Below are positions 6,815 to 16,220 of a DNA stretch of 64,000 nucleotides, piece after piece. The notes under the pieces are model-generated. The model saw only the letters and a program-made list of their open reading frames with translations. It ran no database searches and had not been told where the DNA came from. The stretch comes from VRUE01 sp963712595 (GTDB lineage Bacteria > Actinomycetota > Thermoleophilia > Solirubrobacterales > 70-9): NCBI GenBank assembly GCA_963712595.1, contig CAVQIM010000003.1:62001-126000 (forward strand). Direction: 5' to 3'. Both the position numbers and the translations under genes were made by a program. The first letter of the stretch is position 1; each line of letters starts with the position of its first letter.

Positions 6815-7728
6815 GCGGCTAGGCGCTCGGGGGGGACGCGAACTACATCCCAGGCCAATCCAGCTCGCTCGAGGCTGTCGATCACCAGGGCGGAGATGTC
6901 GAGCTGCCAGCGACCGAGGCCGTGCACGGCAGAGGTGGGGAAGGCGTGGTGGTTGTTGTGCCAGGCCTCGCCGAAGGTGGGGATTGCGATCAGGGCGAGG
7001 TTGCGCGACTCGTCGGCGGTCTCGAAGTCGCGATTGCCGAAGACGTGGCAAAGCGAGTTGATGCTGTAGGTGAAGTGGTGCAAGACGAAGACGCGGACGA
7101 GGCCGCCCCAGAGCAGGCCCGTGATCGCGGCGAAGAGGGTGCCGCCGATGACCCAGCCGAGCGCGAACGGAAGCAGGAGGCCACCGATCGCCCAGAGCAG
7201 AAAAGTGCGGTCGACCCAGCTGATCACCGGGTCCTCGAGCAAGTCGGGGGCGAAGCGTTCCTTGTTGCCGCGCTGGGTGTGGATGAAGAGCCATCCCATG
7301 TGAGCGTGAAAGAGGCCCCGCGTGGCGCCCGCCCAGCCGTGCCCGTGGTCGACGTGGGGGCTGTGGGGATCGCCCTCTTCGTCGGAGAAGGCATGGTGCT
7401 TGCGATGGTCGGCGACCCAGCTGATCACAGGCCCCTCGATCGCGGCCGAGCCGAGGATCCCCAGCAGGCCGTGCATCCACTTCGTCGTCTTGAAGCTGCG
7501 GTGGGTGAGGTGGCGGTGGAATCCGACCGTGATTCCAAGCCCGGTGAACAGGTACATGCCCACGAAGAGGAAGACGTCGCTCCAATGCAGGGCCTTGCCC
7601 CACACCTGCCATGCGGCGAGCCCGATCGCCACGAACGGGACCAGCGTCACCAGGCCGGTGATGATGCGATCGCGCGTCTCGTTGGCGACCGGCTGGATAT
7701 CGGATGGGAGGGGTCCCGCACCTGCCAT
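6802..7728 (-). CDS. Membrane fatty-acid (acyl-CoA) desaturase
   Basis: 308 residues with the three histidine boxes of integral-membrane diiron desaturases: HRHLTH (71-76), HRKHH (108-112) and HNNHH (257-261). Hydrophobic segments lie near residues 22-65, 85-105 and 175-210. The family introduces a cis double bond, usually delta-9, into acyl-CoA or lipid-bound acyl chains using O2 and an electron donor. TATGAT lies eleven bases before the ATG, suggesting a very short leader. It diverges from a cyclopropane synthase at 7820, which acts on the unsaturated chains this enzyme would make. Its 3' end overlaps element copy 3. Confidence 0.93.
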   Translation of the reverse strand: MAGAGPLPSDIQPVANETRDRIITGLVTLVPFVAIGLAAWQVWGKALHWSDVFLFVGMYLFTGLGITVGFHRHLTHRSFKTTKWMHGLLGILGSAAIEGPVISWVADHRKHHAFSDEEGDPHSPHVDHGHGWAGATRGLFHAHMGWLFIHTQRGNKERFAPDLLEDPVISWVDRTFLLWAIGGLLLPFALGWVIGGTLFAAITGLLWGGLVRVFVLHHFTYSINSLCHVFGNRDFETADESRNLALIAIPTFGEAWHNNHHAFPTSAVHGLGRWQLDISALVIDSLERAGLAWDVVRVPPERLAAKAA

Positions 7729-7819
7729 TGCAGGCAGCGATCATACGGCCCAGGGCAACGGGAGAAGGTAAATCCACCGGGAGCGGCTCCTCCGCGCCGA
7801 TAGTCTGCGGGGCCACCGT

Positions 7820-9028
7820 ATGCCTTTCTCGAGCACCGCGCCCCTGCGGCGCGAGATCGAAGCGCGGATTCCCCAGCGACCGTTCGCAGTCGAGTTTTGG
7901 GACGGGACGCAACTGCCGGCGACCGCCGAGGGCGGGGGCCCTACCTTCTTCGTGCGCTCCCCCCGCGCCGCCGCGCACGCGCTGCGCGCACCAGGGCAGC
8001 TGGGCCTGGGTCGCGCCTACGTCAGCGGCGAGATCGAGGTCGACGACATCGACGCCGTGATCGAGCTGCTCGACAGCTGGCAGCCACCACCGCTGGAAGG
8101 AGGCGACAAGGCGCGGCTCCTGGTCGGCGCCGTTCGCGCCGCCGGCTTGACCCGGCCGCCACGACGACCCGCCTCGGAGCTGAGGCCGAGCGGCCGCCGC
8201 CACAGCAAGGAGCGCGATGCGGAGGCGGTGCGCCATCACTACGACGTCTCCAACGAGTTCTTCTCGCTCTTCCTCGACGACTCGATGACCTACAGCTGCG
8301 CGATCTTCGCCCGCGGGGCGGAGACGCTGGAGGCCGCCCAGGAGGAGAAGCTGGAGACCGTGGCCCGCAAGCTGGCGCTCGAGGAGGGCGAGCGCGTGCT
8401 CGACGTCGGCTGCGGTTGGGGCAGCTTTCCACTCTGGGCCGCGACCCGACACGGCGCCCGGGTCCTGGGGATCACCCTCTCGCCACCGCAAGCGGAACGC
8501 GCCCGGCAGCGGGCCGAGGCCGCCGGGGTCGGCGACCGGGTCGAGATCCGGGTCATGGATTACCGCGATCTCGCCGGGGAGCGCTTCGACGCGATCGCCA
8601 GCATCGGCATGGTCGAGCACGTCGGCGAGGCCCAGATCGACGTCTATGCGCGAACGCTGGCCGGCCTGCTCGAGCCCGGTGGGCGCCTGCTCAACCACGG
8701 CATCGCCCGGCTTCGCCACACCGACCCCGAGGCCGGTCCCTTCTCGGAGCGCTACGTCTTCCCCGATGCCGAGCCCCTGCACCTCTCGCGCGTCCTCCTG
8801 GCGCTGGAACGAGCCGGCTTCGTCACCCATCACGTCGAGGACTTCGGCGCCGACTACGCCGAGACCCTGCGCCACTGGGCTCGCCGGCTCGACCAGAGCC
8901 TGGACGACGCGGTGCGCCTCGCGGGCCCTGAGCGCGTCCGCGTCTGGCGCCTCTATCTGCGCATGGCGCGCCGTGGCTTCGAGACGGGCTTTCTCTCGAT
9001 CTACCAGGCCCGCTGCAGCCTCGGCTGA
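7820..9028 (+). CDS. cfa: Cyclopropane-fatty-acyl-phospholipid synthase family methyltransferase
   Basis: 402 residues. A non-catalytic N-terminal region of about 130 residues is followed by HHYDVSNEFF (139-148), DDSMTYSC (153-160) and the SAM-binding loop VLDVGCGWGSF (193-203). GMVEHVG and the C-terminal HFxxDYxxTLxxW-like segment (VEDFGADYAETLRHW) complete the family pattern. It transfers a methylene or methyl group from SAM to the double bond of phospholipid acyl chains at the membrane surface. The ATG lies 13 bases after TAGTCT (7801-7806). Divergence from the desaturase suggests a shared membrane-lipid module; a 10-methyl-branching activity (as for tuberculostearate) is also possible. 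Confidence 0.92.
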   Translation: MPFSSTAPLRREIEARIPQRPFAVEFWDGTQLPATAEGGGPTFFVRSPRAAAHALRAPGQLGLGRAYVSGEIEVDDIDAVIELLDSWQPPPLEGGDKARLLVGAVRAAGLTRPPRRPASELRPSGRRHSKERDAEAVRHHYDVSNEFFSLFLDDSMTYSCAIFARGAETLEAAQEEKLETVARKLALEEGERVLDVGCGWGSFPLWAATRHGARVLGITLSPPQAERARQRAEAAGVGDRVEIRVMDYRDLAGERFDAIASIGMVEHVGEAQIDVYARTLAGLLEPGGRLLNHGIARLRHTDPEAGPFSERYVFPDAEPLHLSRVLLALERAGFVTHHVEDFGADYAETLRHWARRLDQSLDDAVRLAGPERVRVWRLYLRMARRGFETGFLSIYQARCSLG

Positions 9029-9161
9029 GCCGTACCGAGGGGACTCGCCGCGTAGTGATGCGCGTAGTGATGTTCCTTAACTGGACCTACGCCAAACGGC
9101 GGCATCGGCGGTCTACCGTCGTTCGCCACGCCATTCACGATCTCGGGAGGACGCGGAGGGA

Positions 9162-9479
9162 ATGAGCGCAGCAGCCGAAGCGCTTTCGCGAGCGCCGCGA
9201 CGGCCCCACTGGTTGGACGTGATCGCCGACCCGGTTCGCCTGCAGATACTCCGCTCGCTGAGTCAGGTCGGCGAGGCGACGACCCGGGAGCTGGCGCTGC
9301 GCAGCCCGGCCAGCTACCAGACCCTGAGAAGGCACCTCGAGGCGCTGCAGGCGGTCGGCGTCATCAGAGCCCGCGCCGGCGTGAGCGACAGCGAGATAGG
9401 GGGGCGGCCCGCAGCCCGCTTCAGCCTCGCGCCGGAAGTTCGCGAGAGCGTCTGCTCGGCTTTCGAGCAGACTTCGTAG
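9162..9479 (+). CDS. ArsR-like winged-helix transcriptional regulator
   Basis: 105 residues with DVIADPVRLQILRSLSQVGEATTRELALRSPASYQTLRRHLEALQAVGVI, a typical ArsR/HTH_20 winged helix-turn-helix (about residues 18-75), then a short wing and tail. No metal-binding ELCVCDL motif is seen, so it may sense something other than metal ions. A strong GGAGG-rich ribosome binding region precedes the ATG. Upstream, GCGTAGTGATG occurs twice in tandem (about 9050-9071) and may be an operator. It converges on the MMPL exporter and may regulate itself or that operon; the target is inference. Confidence 0.8.
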   Translation: MSAAAEALSRAPRRPHWLDVIADPVRLQILRSLSQVGEATTRELALRSPASYQTLRRHLEALQAVGVIRARAGVSDSEIGGRPAARFSLAPEVRESVCSAFEQTS

Positions 9480-9490
9480 CGCCCAGGCGC

Positions 9491-12400
9491 TTACGCGGGC
9501 TCGGCCCGCTCGTCCCTCACCGCGGAGGCTCGGTTGCCTGGCAAGAGTCGATCGAGCCATGCGGGCATCCACCAGCAGCGGTCGCCCAGCCAAGTCATCG
9601 CGGCCGGGATGACGATGAGCCTGACGATGAAGGCATCGATGAAGACGCCGATCGCCTGCGCGACGCCGAAGTTGCGAATCGTGATGAACTCGGACACCGA
9701 GAAAGCTAGGAAGACCGCGATCATGATCGTCGCCGCACCGGTAACGACGTGGGCGGTGTGGCCCAATCCCCGCTCGATCGCCTTTCTCGTCGAGCCGGAG
9801 CGGAGATATTCCTCTCTGATCCGGGCGAGGACGAACACCTCGTAATCGATCGCGAGGCCAAACATCACGATCATCGCGGTCGGAATCACCGTCGTGTCGA
9901 CGTAGCCCGGCCCGCCGAGCAGGGAGTCGTCGAACAGCAACGACATCACCCCAAAGCAGGCGCTGACCGTGAGCAGGTTGATCAGGGCGGCGAGAATCGG
10001 GACCGTGAGCGAGCGCAGGACTGGGATCAGGACGATCAGGCTGACCAGGGAAAGCAACAGCCTCATCATCGGCGCCTGATCGCGAAACTCGTTGTTGACG
10101 TCGATCTGCGCCGGAGCGGCCCCGCCGACCACGACTTCGGTGCCCGTCCGGCGCGCCAGATCATCCGCATCGGCTTCCACGCGCTCCTTGGTCGCTTCGG
10201 CCCGAGCGCTCGTCGGCGCGTCGCGGGTAATCACCAGGATGCGGGCATCCGAGCCGCCCCGATCGAGGTTGATCAGAGACATCAGCTGCGTGCGCTGCGT
10301 CGCGGGTGCCCCGTCGAGGCTGGCGAGGGTGAAATAAGCCGAACGAAAGAGGTCCGGGGATCGACGCCGCACCTGACTCAAGCCGGAGCCGGAGCTCCGG
10401 CCGCGCCGCAAGCCGGAGCCGATGCGGTCCAGCCCGCGGCCGAGCAGCTTGGACTTCTCTGCCCCCACCCCCAACCCTCCGGCGAGGCGGCCCGCACCGG
10501 ACTCGAGCTGGCCCAGCCCGCCTGCCAGGCGCTCGGCTCCCTCGCTCAGCTTCACCAGCGCCGGCGAGAGAGCCTCGCTGCCCTGGGCCAACGCGGCGAT
10601 GCCCTCGGACAGACGGCTGCCGCCGACGGCCAGTCGCTCGAGGCCGCGGTCTAGACGAGCCGAGCCCCGGGCGAGCTTGCGCATTCCGGCGCTTGCCTGG
10701 CGCCCGCTCTTGTCGAGCCTCGCCGCCAGGTACAGGCCGACGCCGAACTGGCCGTCCGCTCGTTCGATTCCGGCGGCGACGCCGCGCGAGGATGAGCCGG
10801 TCGATTCTTCAGTTTCGAAGTCCCTGCCGGTTAGGTTGCGGTGCGCCGCTTCCACCGCACTCAGGACAGCGGCGTATTCGGGGTCCGATTGCCCCGCTGT
10901 CATTCGCAGCAGGGCGGCCCGGGCCGCGGCCAGCTGCTCTTCGGTCTGGCCGAGGGGGGACTGCGTTTCCTGCAGCCGTTCTTCGCCGGCGTGCATCGCG
11001 TTCTCGAAGAGGCGGGCGCTGTCCGACACTTCGCCGATATTCGAGCGGGCCTTCTCGAGACCATCCGCAAGCTTGCCGGCGCCAGTGCTCGCCTCGGTTG
11101 TCCCGCGCGAGAGCTGATCGCTGCCCTCTCCCGCCTGGCCCAAGCCCCTCGTCAGCTGCCCGGAGCCGGTGCTGGTCTTGCCCAGGCCGCTCGCAAGCAA
11201 TCCCGCTCCCTGTCCCGCCAGCTCGATGCCAGAGTCGAGCGCGCCCGATCCCTGCGCCGCTGCCGCCAAGCCGCTGGTGTTCAGCTTCGCCCCCCTGTGA
11301 ACGCGGGCGATGCCGGTTTCGAGCTTGTCCAGGCCGCGTTCCTGCTCGGCGAGCTTGGCTTCGATTCCCTTCAGCTGCTTGGCACCAGCCTCGAGCCTGG
11401 CGAAGCCCGCCACCGATTCGACCCGGGGGTCTCGTTCGAGGCGACGTTGAAACACCGCCAAGGCATGCAGGCGCTCGCTCGAGGTGATCGGGCTGCCGCG
11501 GCCGTTGACGATCACTTCCATTGGCGCGATCCAGCCGGGACCGAGGGCCTTCTGGACCTCTTCCTGCTGCTGGCGCCCAGGGCTGTCGGAAGGCAGGAAG
11601 GCGATGCTGGCCACGTTCGAATTTAGGGTGAACGCGAACCCAGCGAGGACGAGCAGGACGATCAGGATCGAGATCACCGCCCGCGGCCGAGCGGCGAGGC
11701 GGCGCGACCAGGCCAACGGCGTCACCCGCGAGCCTCGGCGCCTCGGCAGCGACCAGCGGTCGAGGTTCGGGCCGATGATGCTGAGCAGGGCAGGGACCAC
11801 GCATATGGCCGAGATCATGCTGAGCACGGCAACCGCGATCACGGTGATCGAGGCCGTCTGCGCAATCGCGCCAGGGAGCACGAAGGCGGATGCGCCCATG
11901 GCCAGGATCAGCCCCGATCCCGCCGGCAGGATCGAGCGCGCGGTTGCAGTCACCGTTGTTTCGATCCTCTCGCGAAGATCGCCCTCGCTCTCTTCCCTGA
12001 AGCGGGCCACGACGATCAACGAGTAGTCGACGCCGAGGGCGAGGCCCATCATCCCGATCAGGCCCGCGGCGAACAGATCGATCTGGACCACTTCGGAGAG
12101 CACACTGATGATGCCCTGAGTAGCCGCCACCACAGCACCGCCGACGACCACCGGCAGAACGGCGGCGACCACCGACCTGAACACGAGCAGGAGGACGAGG
12201 AGGAGGACGGGCACCGCGATTTTCTCGCCAAGTTTGTTCGAGCTTTCTCCGGCGCTGCGGATCGAGGCGACGATCGGAGGGAGGCCGGCGAGGCTGGCGT
12301 GGACCGGGCTGCTCACGCTCTCGTCGACCCGCCTTTGAACGGGATCGAGCACGTCGCTGACGTTGCCCTCGGTACGGACGATCAGCGCGGCAACGCCGGG

Positions 12401-12784
12401 CTCGGGACGCAACCCGTCGATCGTAGATCCGCGCGACCAAGGCGAGATCACCAGCGTGTCCGGTGCACGGGAGAGGCGGCGGCCCAGGTCTCGGCCCTGC
12501 CGCTCGACCGCCCCACTCGGACCGCGCAGCATGACCACGATGTCCTCGCCACTGTCGAACTCGCGCTGGGCGATTTCGTGCGCTCTTGCGCTCTCCGTCC
12601 CGCTGATGGTCAGCGAGTGGATGGTCAGCTGTTTGTTCAGGTCGTGGCCCTTGATCGCGAGCAGACCGACCGCGAGCATCCAGATGCCAACGACGAGGCG
12701 CGCCCGCCGGGTGGCGAAAGCGATGGTCCGCCTCAGCGATCTCGCTCCCAGAGATGGTCCCGAGCGCCGGCCGGTCGAGCTCAT
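9491..12784 (-). CDS. MMPL/RND-family transporter with long helical repeat insertion
   Basis: 1097 residues. An N-terminal membrane helix (about 30-47) is followed by an extracytoplasmic domain, a first bundle of spans (about 185-360), a long hydrophilic helical region (about 440-760) and a second bundle (about 900-1075). GLALGVDYSLIVVARFREE and GLAIDYEVFVLARIREEY are the paired MMPL signatures with the proton-relay Asp-Tyr. The helical region is built from repeats like GLGKTSTGSGQLTRGLGQ, as in YhgE/Pip-type proteins. The family exports lipids or hydrophobic molecules with proton motive force. Its ATG overlaps the stop of the upstream secreted-protein gene (ATGA), so the two form an operon. 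Confidence 0.92.
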   Translation of the reverse strand: MSSTGRRSGPSLGARSLRRTIAFATRRARLVVGIWMLAVGLLAIKGHDLNKQLTIHSLTISGTESARAHEIAQREFDSGEDIVVMLRGPSGAVERQGRDLGRRLSRAPDTLVISPWSRGSTIDGLRPEPGVAALIVRTEGNVSDVLDPVQRRVDESVSSPVHASLAGLPPIVASIRSAGESSNKLGEKIAVPVLLLVLLLVFRSVVAAVLPVVVGGAVVAATQGIISVLSEVVQIDLFAAGLIGMMGLALGVDYSLIVVARFREESEGDLRERIETTVTATARSILPAGSGLILAMGASAFVLPGAIAQTASITVIAVAVLSMISAICVVPALLSIIGPNLDRWSLPRRRGSRVTPLAWSRRLAARPRAVISILIVLLVLAGFAFTLNSNVASIAFLPSDSPGRQQQEEVQKALGPGWIAPMEVIVNGRGSPITSSERLHALAVFQRRLERDPRVESVAGFARLEAGAKQLKGIEAKLAEQERGLDKLETGIARVHRGAKLNTSGLAAAAQGSGALDSGIELAGQGAGLLASGLGKTSTGSGQLTRGLGQAGEGSDQLSRGTTEASTGAGKLADGLEKARSNIGEVSDSARLFENAMHAGEERLQETQSPLGQTEEQLAAARAALLRMTAGQSDPEYAAVLSAVEAAHRNLTGRDFETEESTGSSSRGVAAGIERADGQFGVGLYLAARLDKSGRQASAGMRKLARGSARLDRGLERLAVGGSRLSEGIAALAQGSEALSPALVKLSEGAERLAGGLGQLESGAGRLAGGLGVGAEKSKLLGRGLDRIGSGLRRGRSSGSGLSQVRRRSPDLFRSAYFTLASLDGAPATQRTQLMSLINLDRGGSDARILVITRDAPTSARAEATKERVEADADDLARRTGTEVVVGGAAPAQIDVNNEFRDQAPMMRLLLSLVSLIVLIPVLRSLTVPILAALINLLTVSACFGVMSLLFDDSLLGGPGYVDTTVIPTAMIVMFGLAIDYEVFVLARIREEYLRSGSTRKAIERGLGHTAHVVTGAATIMIAVFLAFSVSEFITIRNFGVAQAIGVFIDAFIVRLIVIPAAMTWLGDRCWWMPAWLDRLLPGNRASAVRDERAEPA

Positions 12785-15393
12785 CGCGCACCGACCGGGC
12801 GGGTCACCGCTGCCCGGCGGTCGGCGCAGCCGACCTTCGCACTTACCGGCAGTCGCTGCAGGCGGCGCGCACCGTTCTGAGCCTTGGCGTGGATCGACGC
12901 GACAGGGCGCTTCGACCCACCCTGGGAACAGATGCCGCGATCGATCGAAAACGCATTGCTCCGCTTGCCGCCGAGCTCCATCGTGAGCGATTCGAAGGGC
13001 ATGTCCGGAAGCCCCGCCAGCCTGGTCACGAGACGCCCGTCCCGCAATGCTGTCTGCGCTCGAAAATCGAAGTGCACGTCGCCTGCGGCAAGGCTGAGGG
13101 CGAGGTCCGGCTGGCCGTCATCGCGGGGCTGCACGACGTAGATGGAGCCCCTCAAGGGCCGACCGAGGAGAGGAGTCCGCGCCGAGACGCTGCCCACCCG
13201 CGAGCCGTCGGGGCAGGCGCCGAACCTCGCATCGGTGCTCGAGCAGATCTCCCTCAGCTGCCCGATTCGGAACTCGAGCACGGGTGGAAAGGACACGTTC
13301 AGCGCTCGCAGGTTGGCGTCGCCGGAACGGGTGCGGGCCGATATGCGCAAGCTGGGGCTGCCGCCCGCCCCCGTGCCCCTGAGCGCGATCCCGATGTGCG
13401 GGCGAAAGCCGAGCCGGCGGCAGCCGCTGAGGGCAAACGGGCTGCTGATCGCAATCGAGGTGCCGCCCTGGGACTCGACTCTCGCATCGACGCTCCTGCT
13501 GGCGCACGAGGTGGGGTTGCGGACCAGCCCGGATCGATCGAGGCTCAGCTCGATCAGCCGGAACCTGATCGGCACCCCTTCCACCACGTCGGGGATGCGC
13601 TCGACCGAAACGGTTACCCGGCCGCTGCGACGATCGAGGTCGGCGCCGGCGCGCATCGCCAGCACCCCGAGATCGAAGGGGCCGATCGAGGAGTGAAAGC
13701 GGAGCAAAAGTCCGAACGGCGCGCGTCCGTATGGCCCGGTGACGAACATGCCGCCGGGCAGGGCGACTGGCCGCGCGCCGGTGCCGACCTCCACCGTTGC
13801 GGTGCCGATCCTGCTGCTAGCCGGGCACGCACCGGCCGCCGCATCGGCATCCCCACAGGGCTCCACGCTGCCCAGCGAAGCGCTCAGCCCCGCCGGCAGC
13901 GTGACCGAGAAGCGCCTCGGCAGCTGTTCGCCGTCGCGACGACGCAAAAGCGCCGAGAAGGCGGTAAGGCGCCCCGCCCGCGGGTGGGAGGCGCGAACGG
14001 CGAGTTCGGGTTCGAACGGCCCGGGGCCTGGGCAGGGCGATCCCTGAACGCGCCCAGCTATCCCCGCCGAGGCCGTCGTTTCGACCGTCTCGCCACCGCC
14101 GTAGGGCTCGAAGCTTCCCCGCGCAAGCACAGGGCCGCAAGCCACAGGCGAGACGATCAGGGCTTCGGGGCCGCCTCCCAGGTCGAGGCTGAGGCGGCTG
14201 ATCGCGACCTCCGGGAGACCCTCCAATTTCGCCGTCAGTCGCCCCGTCGCCGGATCCGGGTGAAACGCGGTGGAGAACTTGAGCACCACGCCGGGCACCG
14301 GTATCGCGACGAGCATGCGAAAGCGCTCTCCGGGCCGTTCCTCGCCGAGGTAGATGTCGCCGACGAGTTCTTCGGGCATCAGCGGCGAGGACAGCTCAAC
14401 CGACCCCACCCTCGACTCGTGCGGGCACAGCGGTGCCGTTGGGCTTTCGGGGGCGAACTCGGCCTCTGTGCACGGCACGAGTCGCTGGACGCCACTGGGG
14501 GAGATGCCGAGGCCCGGTGGGAGCTGGAAGGTGGCACTCTTCAACTGCGCCTGGGACAGCCCGTCGGGATCTTCCTCCGTCGGCATCTCGAGCTCCACCC
14601 GCACCCCCGTGGGCGAGTCGGCGACCGGGTTGTCGAGCCGCAACCCGAGCCTGGGCTCGAATTCCAGGTCCTGGCAGCCAACCAAGGGGGTGCCGGTGTC
14701 GGCGCTTTCACCCAGCCAAGGCGAGTCTTCCTCCCAGGAGCGAGTGCGGAAGGCAAAGGCCATCGGGCCGCAACGCGTTGGGGCCGTCAGCAGCGCCCTG
14801 CGCGGAATCGAAGTTCCCTGCTGGTGATCGACGGGCACGCCCCAGAGCTGAATGTGCCCTTCGCTCAGTTCGACCTGCTGCGGATTGCTCGCGCTGAGAG
14901 TGGCGCCGAAGTCGCCGGGGCGAAACTCGAAGGTGAGGGGAAGGCCGAAGCCCGGTTTTGAGCCGAAGGCGATGACTTGCCCCGGTTCGGGCTCCAAGAG
15001 GAAGATCGGCAGTTCGACTTCCTGTCCCCCCGCCAGCCGGAATTTGGAGCTGCCCACCAGGGTCTCGGGCGGGCATTCCTCGCCGGCGTCGTAGGTCTCC
15101 CGCGGGCACTCGGGAACCGCCTTGGGGTTGCCAGAGAAGCCCGGGGGCATGTCGAAGACGAGGTCTCTCGGCGCCGTGCCTTCGAGATCGAGGGAGAAAG
15201 CGATTTCGAGCAGGTCGGGGTGAGAGCCCGCCCGGCCCTCGGCGTCCCCCTGGGAGTCCAGCATCCGCACCGCGAACCCGCCGGGCGCGATGCCGAATTT
15301 AGACGCCCGCGCGAACGGCGTCGCGCAGAGGAGCGCGACGAGGACGAAGCTGGCAAGCAGCAACGCCCTGCCGGTCAGTCCATGATGTCCCAC
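12781..15393 (-). CDS. Secreted modular repeat protein of unknown function (870 aa)
   Basis: A signal peptide (hydrophobic residues about 8-28, ending ARA) precedes four related modules. Each module has a Cys-Pro-containing segment with SRVGSV or a variant (TLVGSSKFRL, SRVGSVELSSP, SRIGTATVEV, SRVGSVSARTP). This is followed by L-x-G-x-I/M-Y/F-V/L, then a TGRLTAKLEGLPEVAIS-like strand and a Cys-containing end (SPVACG, NPTSCA, DRGICS). Paired cysteines suggest disulphides outside the cell. I know similar large repeat proteins from Solirubrobacterales genomes but no function. The GTG start follows GCAGGGGG. It shares four bases with the downstream MMPL gene, suggesting surface assembly or export linked to that transporter. 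Confidence 0.75.
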   Translation of the reverse strand: MGHHGLTGRALLLASFVLVALLCATPFARASKFGIAPGGFAVRMLDSQGDAEGRAGSHPDLLEIAFSLDLEGTAPRDLVFDMPPGFSGNPKAVPECPRETYDAGEECPPETLVGSSKFRLAGGQEVELPIFLLEPEPGQVIAFGSKPGFGLPLTFEFRPGDFGATLSASNPQQVELSEGHIQLWGVPVDHQQGTSIPRRALLTAPTRCGPMAFAFRTRSWEEDSPWLGESADTGTPLVGCQDLEFEPRLGLRLDNPVADSPTGVRVELEMPTEEDPDGLSQAQLKSATFQLPPGLGISPSGVQRLVPCTEAEFAPESPTAPLCPHESRVGSVELSSPLMPEELVGDIYLGEERPGERFRMLVAIPVPGVVLKFSTAFHPDPATGRLTAKLEGLPEVAISRLSLDLGGGPEALIVSPVACGPVLARGSFEPYGGGETVETTASAGIAGRVQGSPCPGPGPFEPELAVRASHPRAGRLTAFSALLRRRDGEQLPRRFSVTLPAGLSASLGSVEPCGDADAAAGACPASSRIGTATVEVGTGARPVALPGGMFVTGPYGRAPFGLLLRFHSSIGPFDLGVLAMRAGADLDRRSGRVTVSVERIPDVVEGVPIRFRLIELSLDRSGLVRNPTSCASRSVDARVESQGGTSIAISSPFALSGCRRLGFRPHIGIALRGTGAGGSPSLRISARTRSGDANLRALNVSFPPVLEFRIGQLREICSSTDARFGACPDGSRVGSVSARTPLLGRPLRGSIYVVQPRDDGQPDLALSLAAGDVHFDFRAQTALRDGRLVTRLAGLPDMPFESLTMELGGKRSNAFSIDRGICSQGGSKRPVASIHAKAQNGARRLQRLPVSAKVGCADRRAAVTRPVGAR

Positions 15394-15539
15394 GCATCCC
15401 CCTGCGCATGTCCCGGGTATATGAGTCTGAGTCGAAACGCCCCCTGCGAGAGGCGAGCAATCCGATCAGGCTACGAAGGGCAGGCGTGCCCAACAAGGGT
15501 TTTTGCCAAAAATGAGACAAAGGGCACGGACGGGGGCGC

Positions 15540-16220
15540 TCAGGCCGGAAAGCCCTGCGCCACCGATCGCAGCGCGAAATCGGCGCCGGCCTCGCGGAGC
15601 TGATCGACGCCGTAGCTGCCGGTGGCGACCCCCACCACCTCGATGCCGGCACCGTGGCCGGCCTCGACGTCGCGTGGAGTGTCACCCACCGCGACGCAAG
15701 CGACGCCGGACAGGGTGCCACCGGAGACGAGCGCGGCCCGGCGCAGGGCCGCTTCGGTCACCTCTGTGCGATCGGAGGAGTCGGAGCCGTAGCCACCGAA
15801 GCTGAAGAAACGGTTGAGATGGCCGCGGGCGAGCTTGATGTGGGCAGCGGCCTCGATGTTGCCGGTGACCAGGCCCAGCAGCAGGCCGTCGTCGATCAGG
15901 CGCGGCAGCAGCTCCTCGATTCCCGGCATCACCCGGTAGCCGGTTGACTCCTCGACCGCATCGGGCAGGTGCTTGAGGTAGCAGCCGATCGCTCTCGAGC
16001 GCTCTTCCTGGCTCCCCTCGCGACCGATCACCTCGCGGAACACGATCGCGGCGATTTCGGGATCGGTCATGCCGGCATCGGTGTGCTCGGCGATGTCCGC
16101 CTCGACTCCGTGCAGCTCCTCGAAGGCGCGCTGCCAGGCGACGCCGCCGGCCCCGCCGGTGACGAGCAGGGTCCCGTCGATGTCGAAGAGGACAGCTCGG
16201 ATCGCGCCCGCCTCACTCAC
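15540..16220 (-). CDS. HAD-superfamily phosphatase (phosphoglycolate phosphatase-like)
   Basis: 226 residues. Motif I is LFDIDGTLL (nucleophile Asp near residue 12), motif II is GLVTGN, a Lys follows in HIKLARGHL and motif IV is GDTPRDVEAG. The alpha-helical cap between motifs I and II places it in the Gph-like subgroup acting on small phosphorylated metabolites. The GTG start at 16220 overlaps the cydB stop by eight bases, so it is translated from the cydAB message. A link to respiration is not evident. Downstream (15485-15528) an imperfect hairpin CGTGCCC...GGGCACG may end the transcript. Confidence 0.85.
   Translation of the reverse strand: MSEAGAIRAVLFDIDGTLLVTGGAGGVAWQRAFEELHGVEADIAEHTDAGMTDPEIAAIVFREVIGREGSQEERSRAIGCYLKHLPDAVEESTGYRVMPGIEELLPRLIDDGLLLGLVTGNIEAAAHIKLARGHLNRFFSFGGYGSDSSDRTEVTEAALRRAALVSGGTLSGVACVAVGDTPRDVEAGHGAGIEVVGVATGSYGVDQLREAGADFALRSVAQGFPA

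Noticed and set aside
12754..14961. 735-codon open frame on the plus strand
   Set aside because: It is antisense to the secreted modular protein, which has a signal peptide, repeats and an operon overlap. The plus frame shows no family features.
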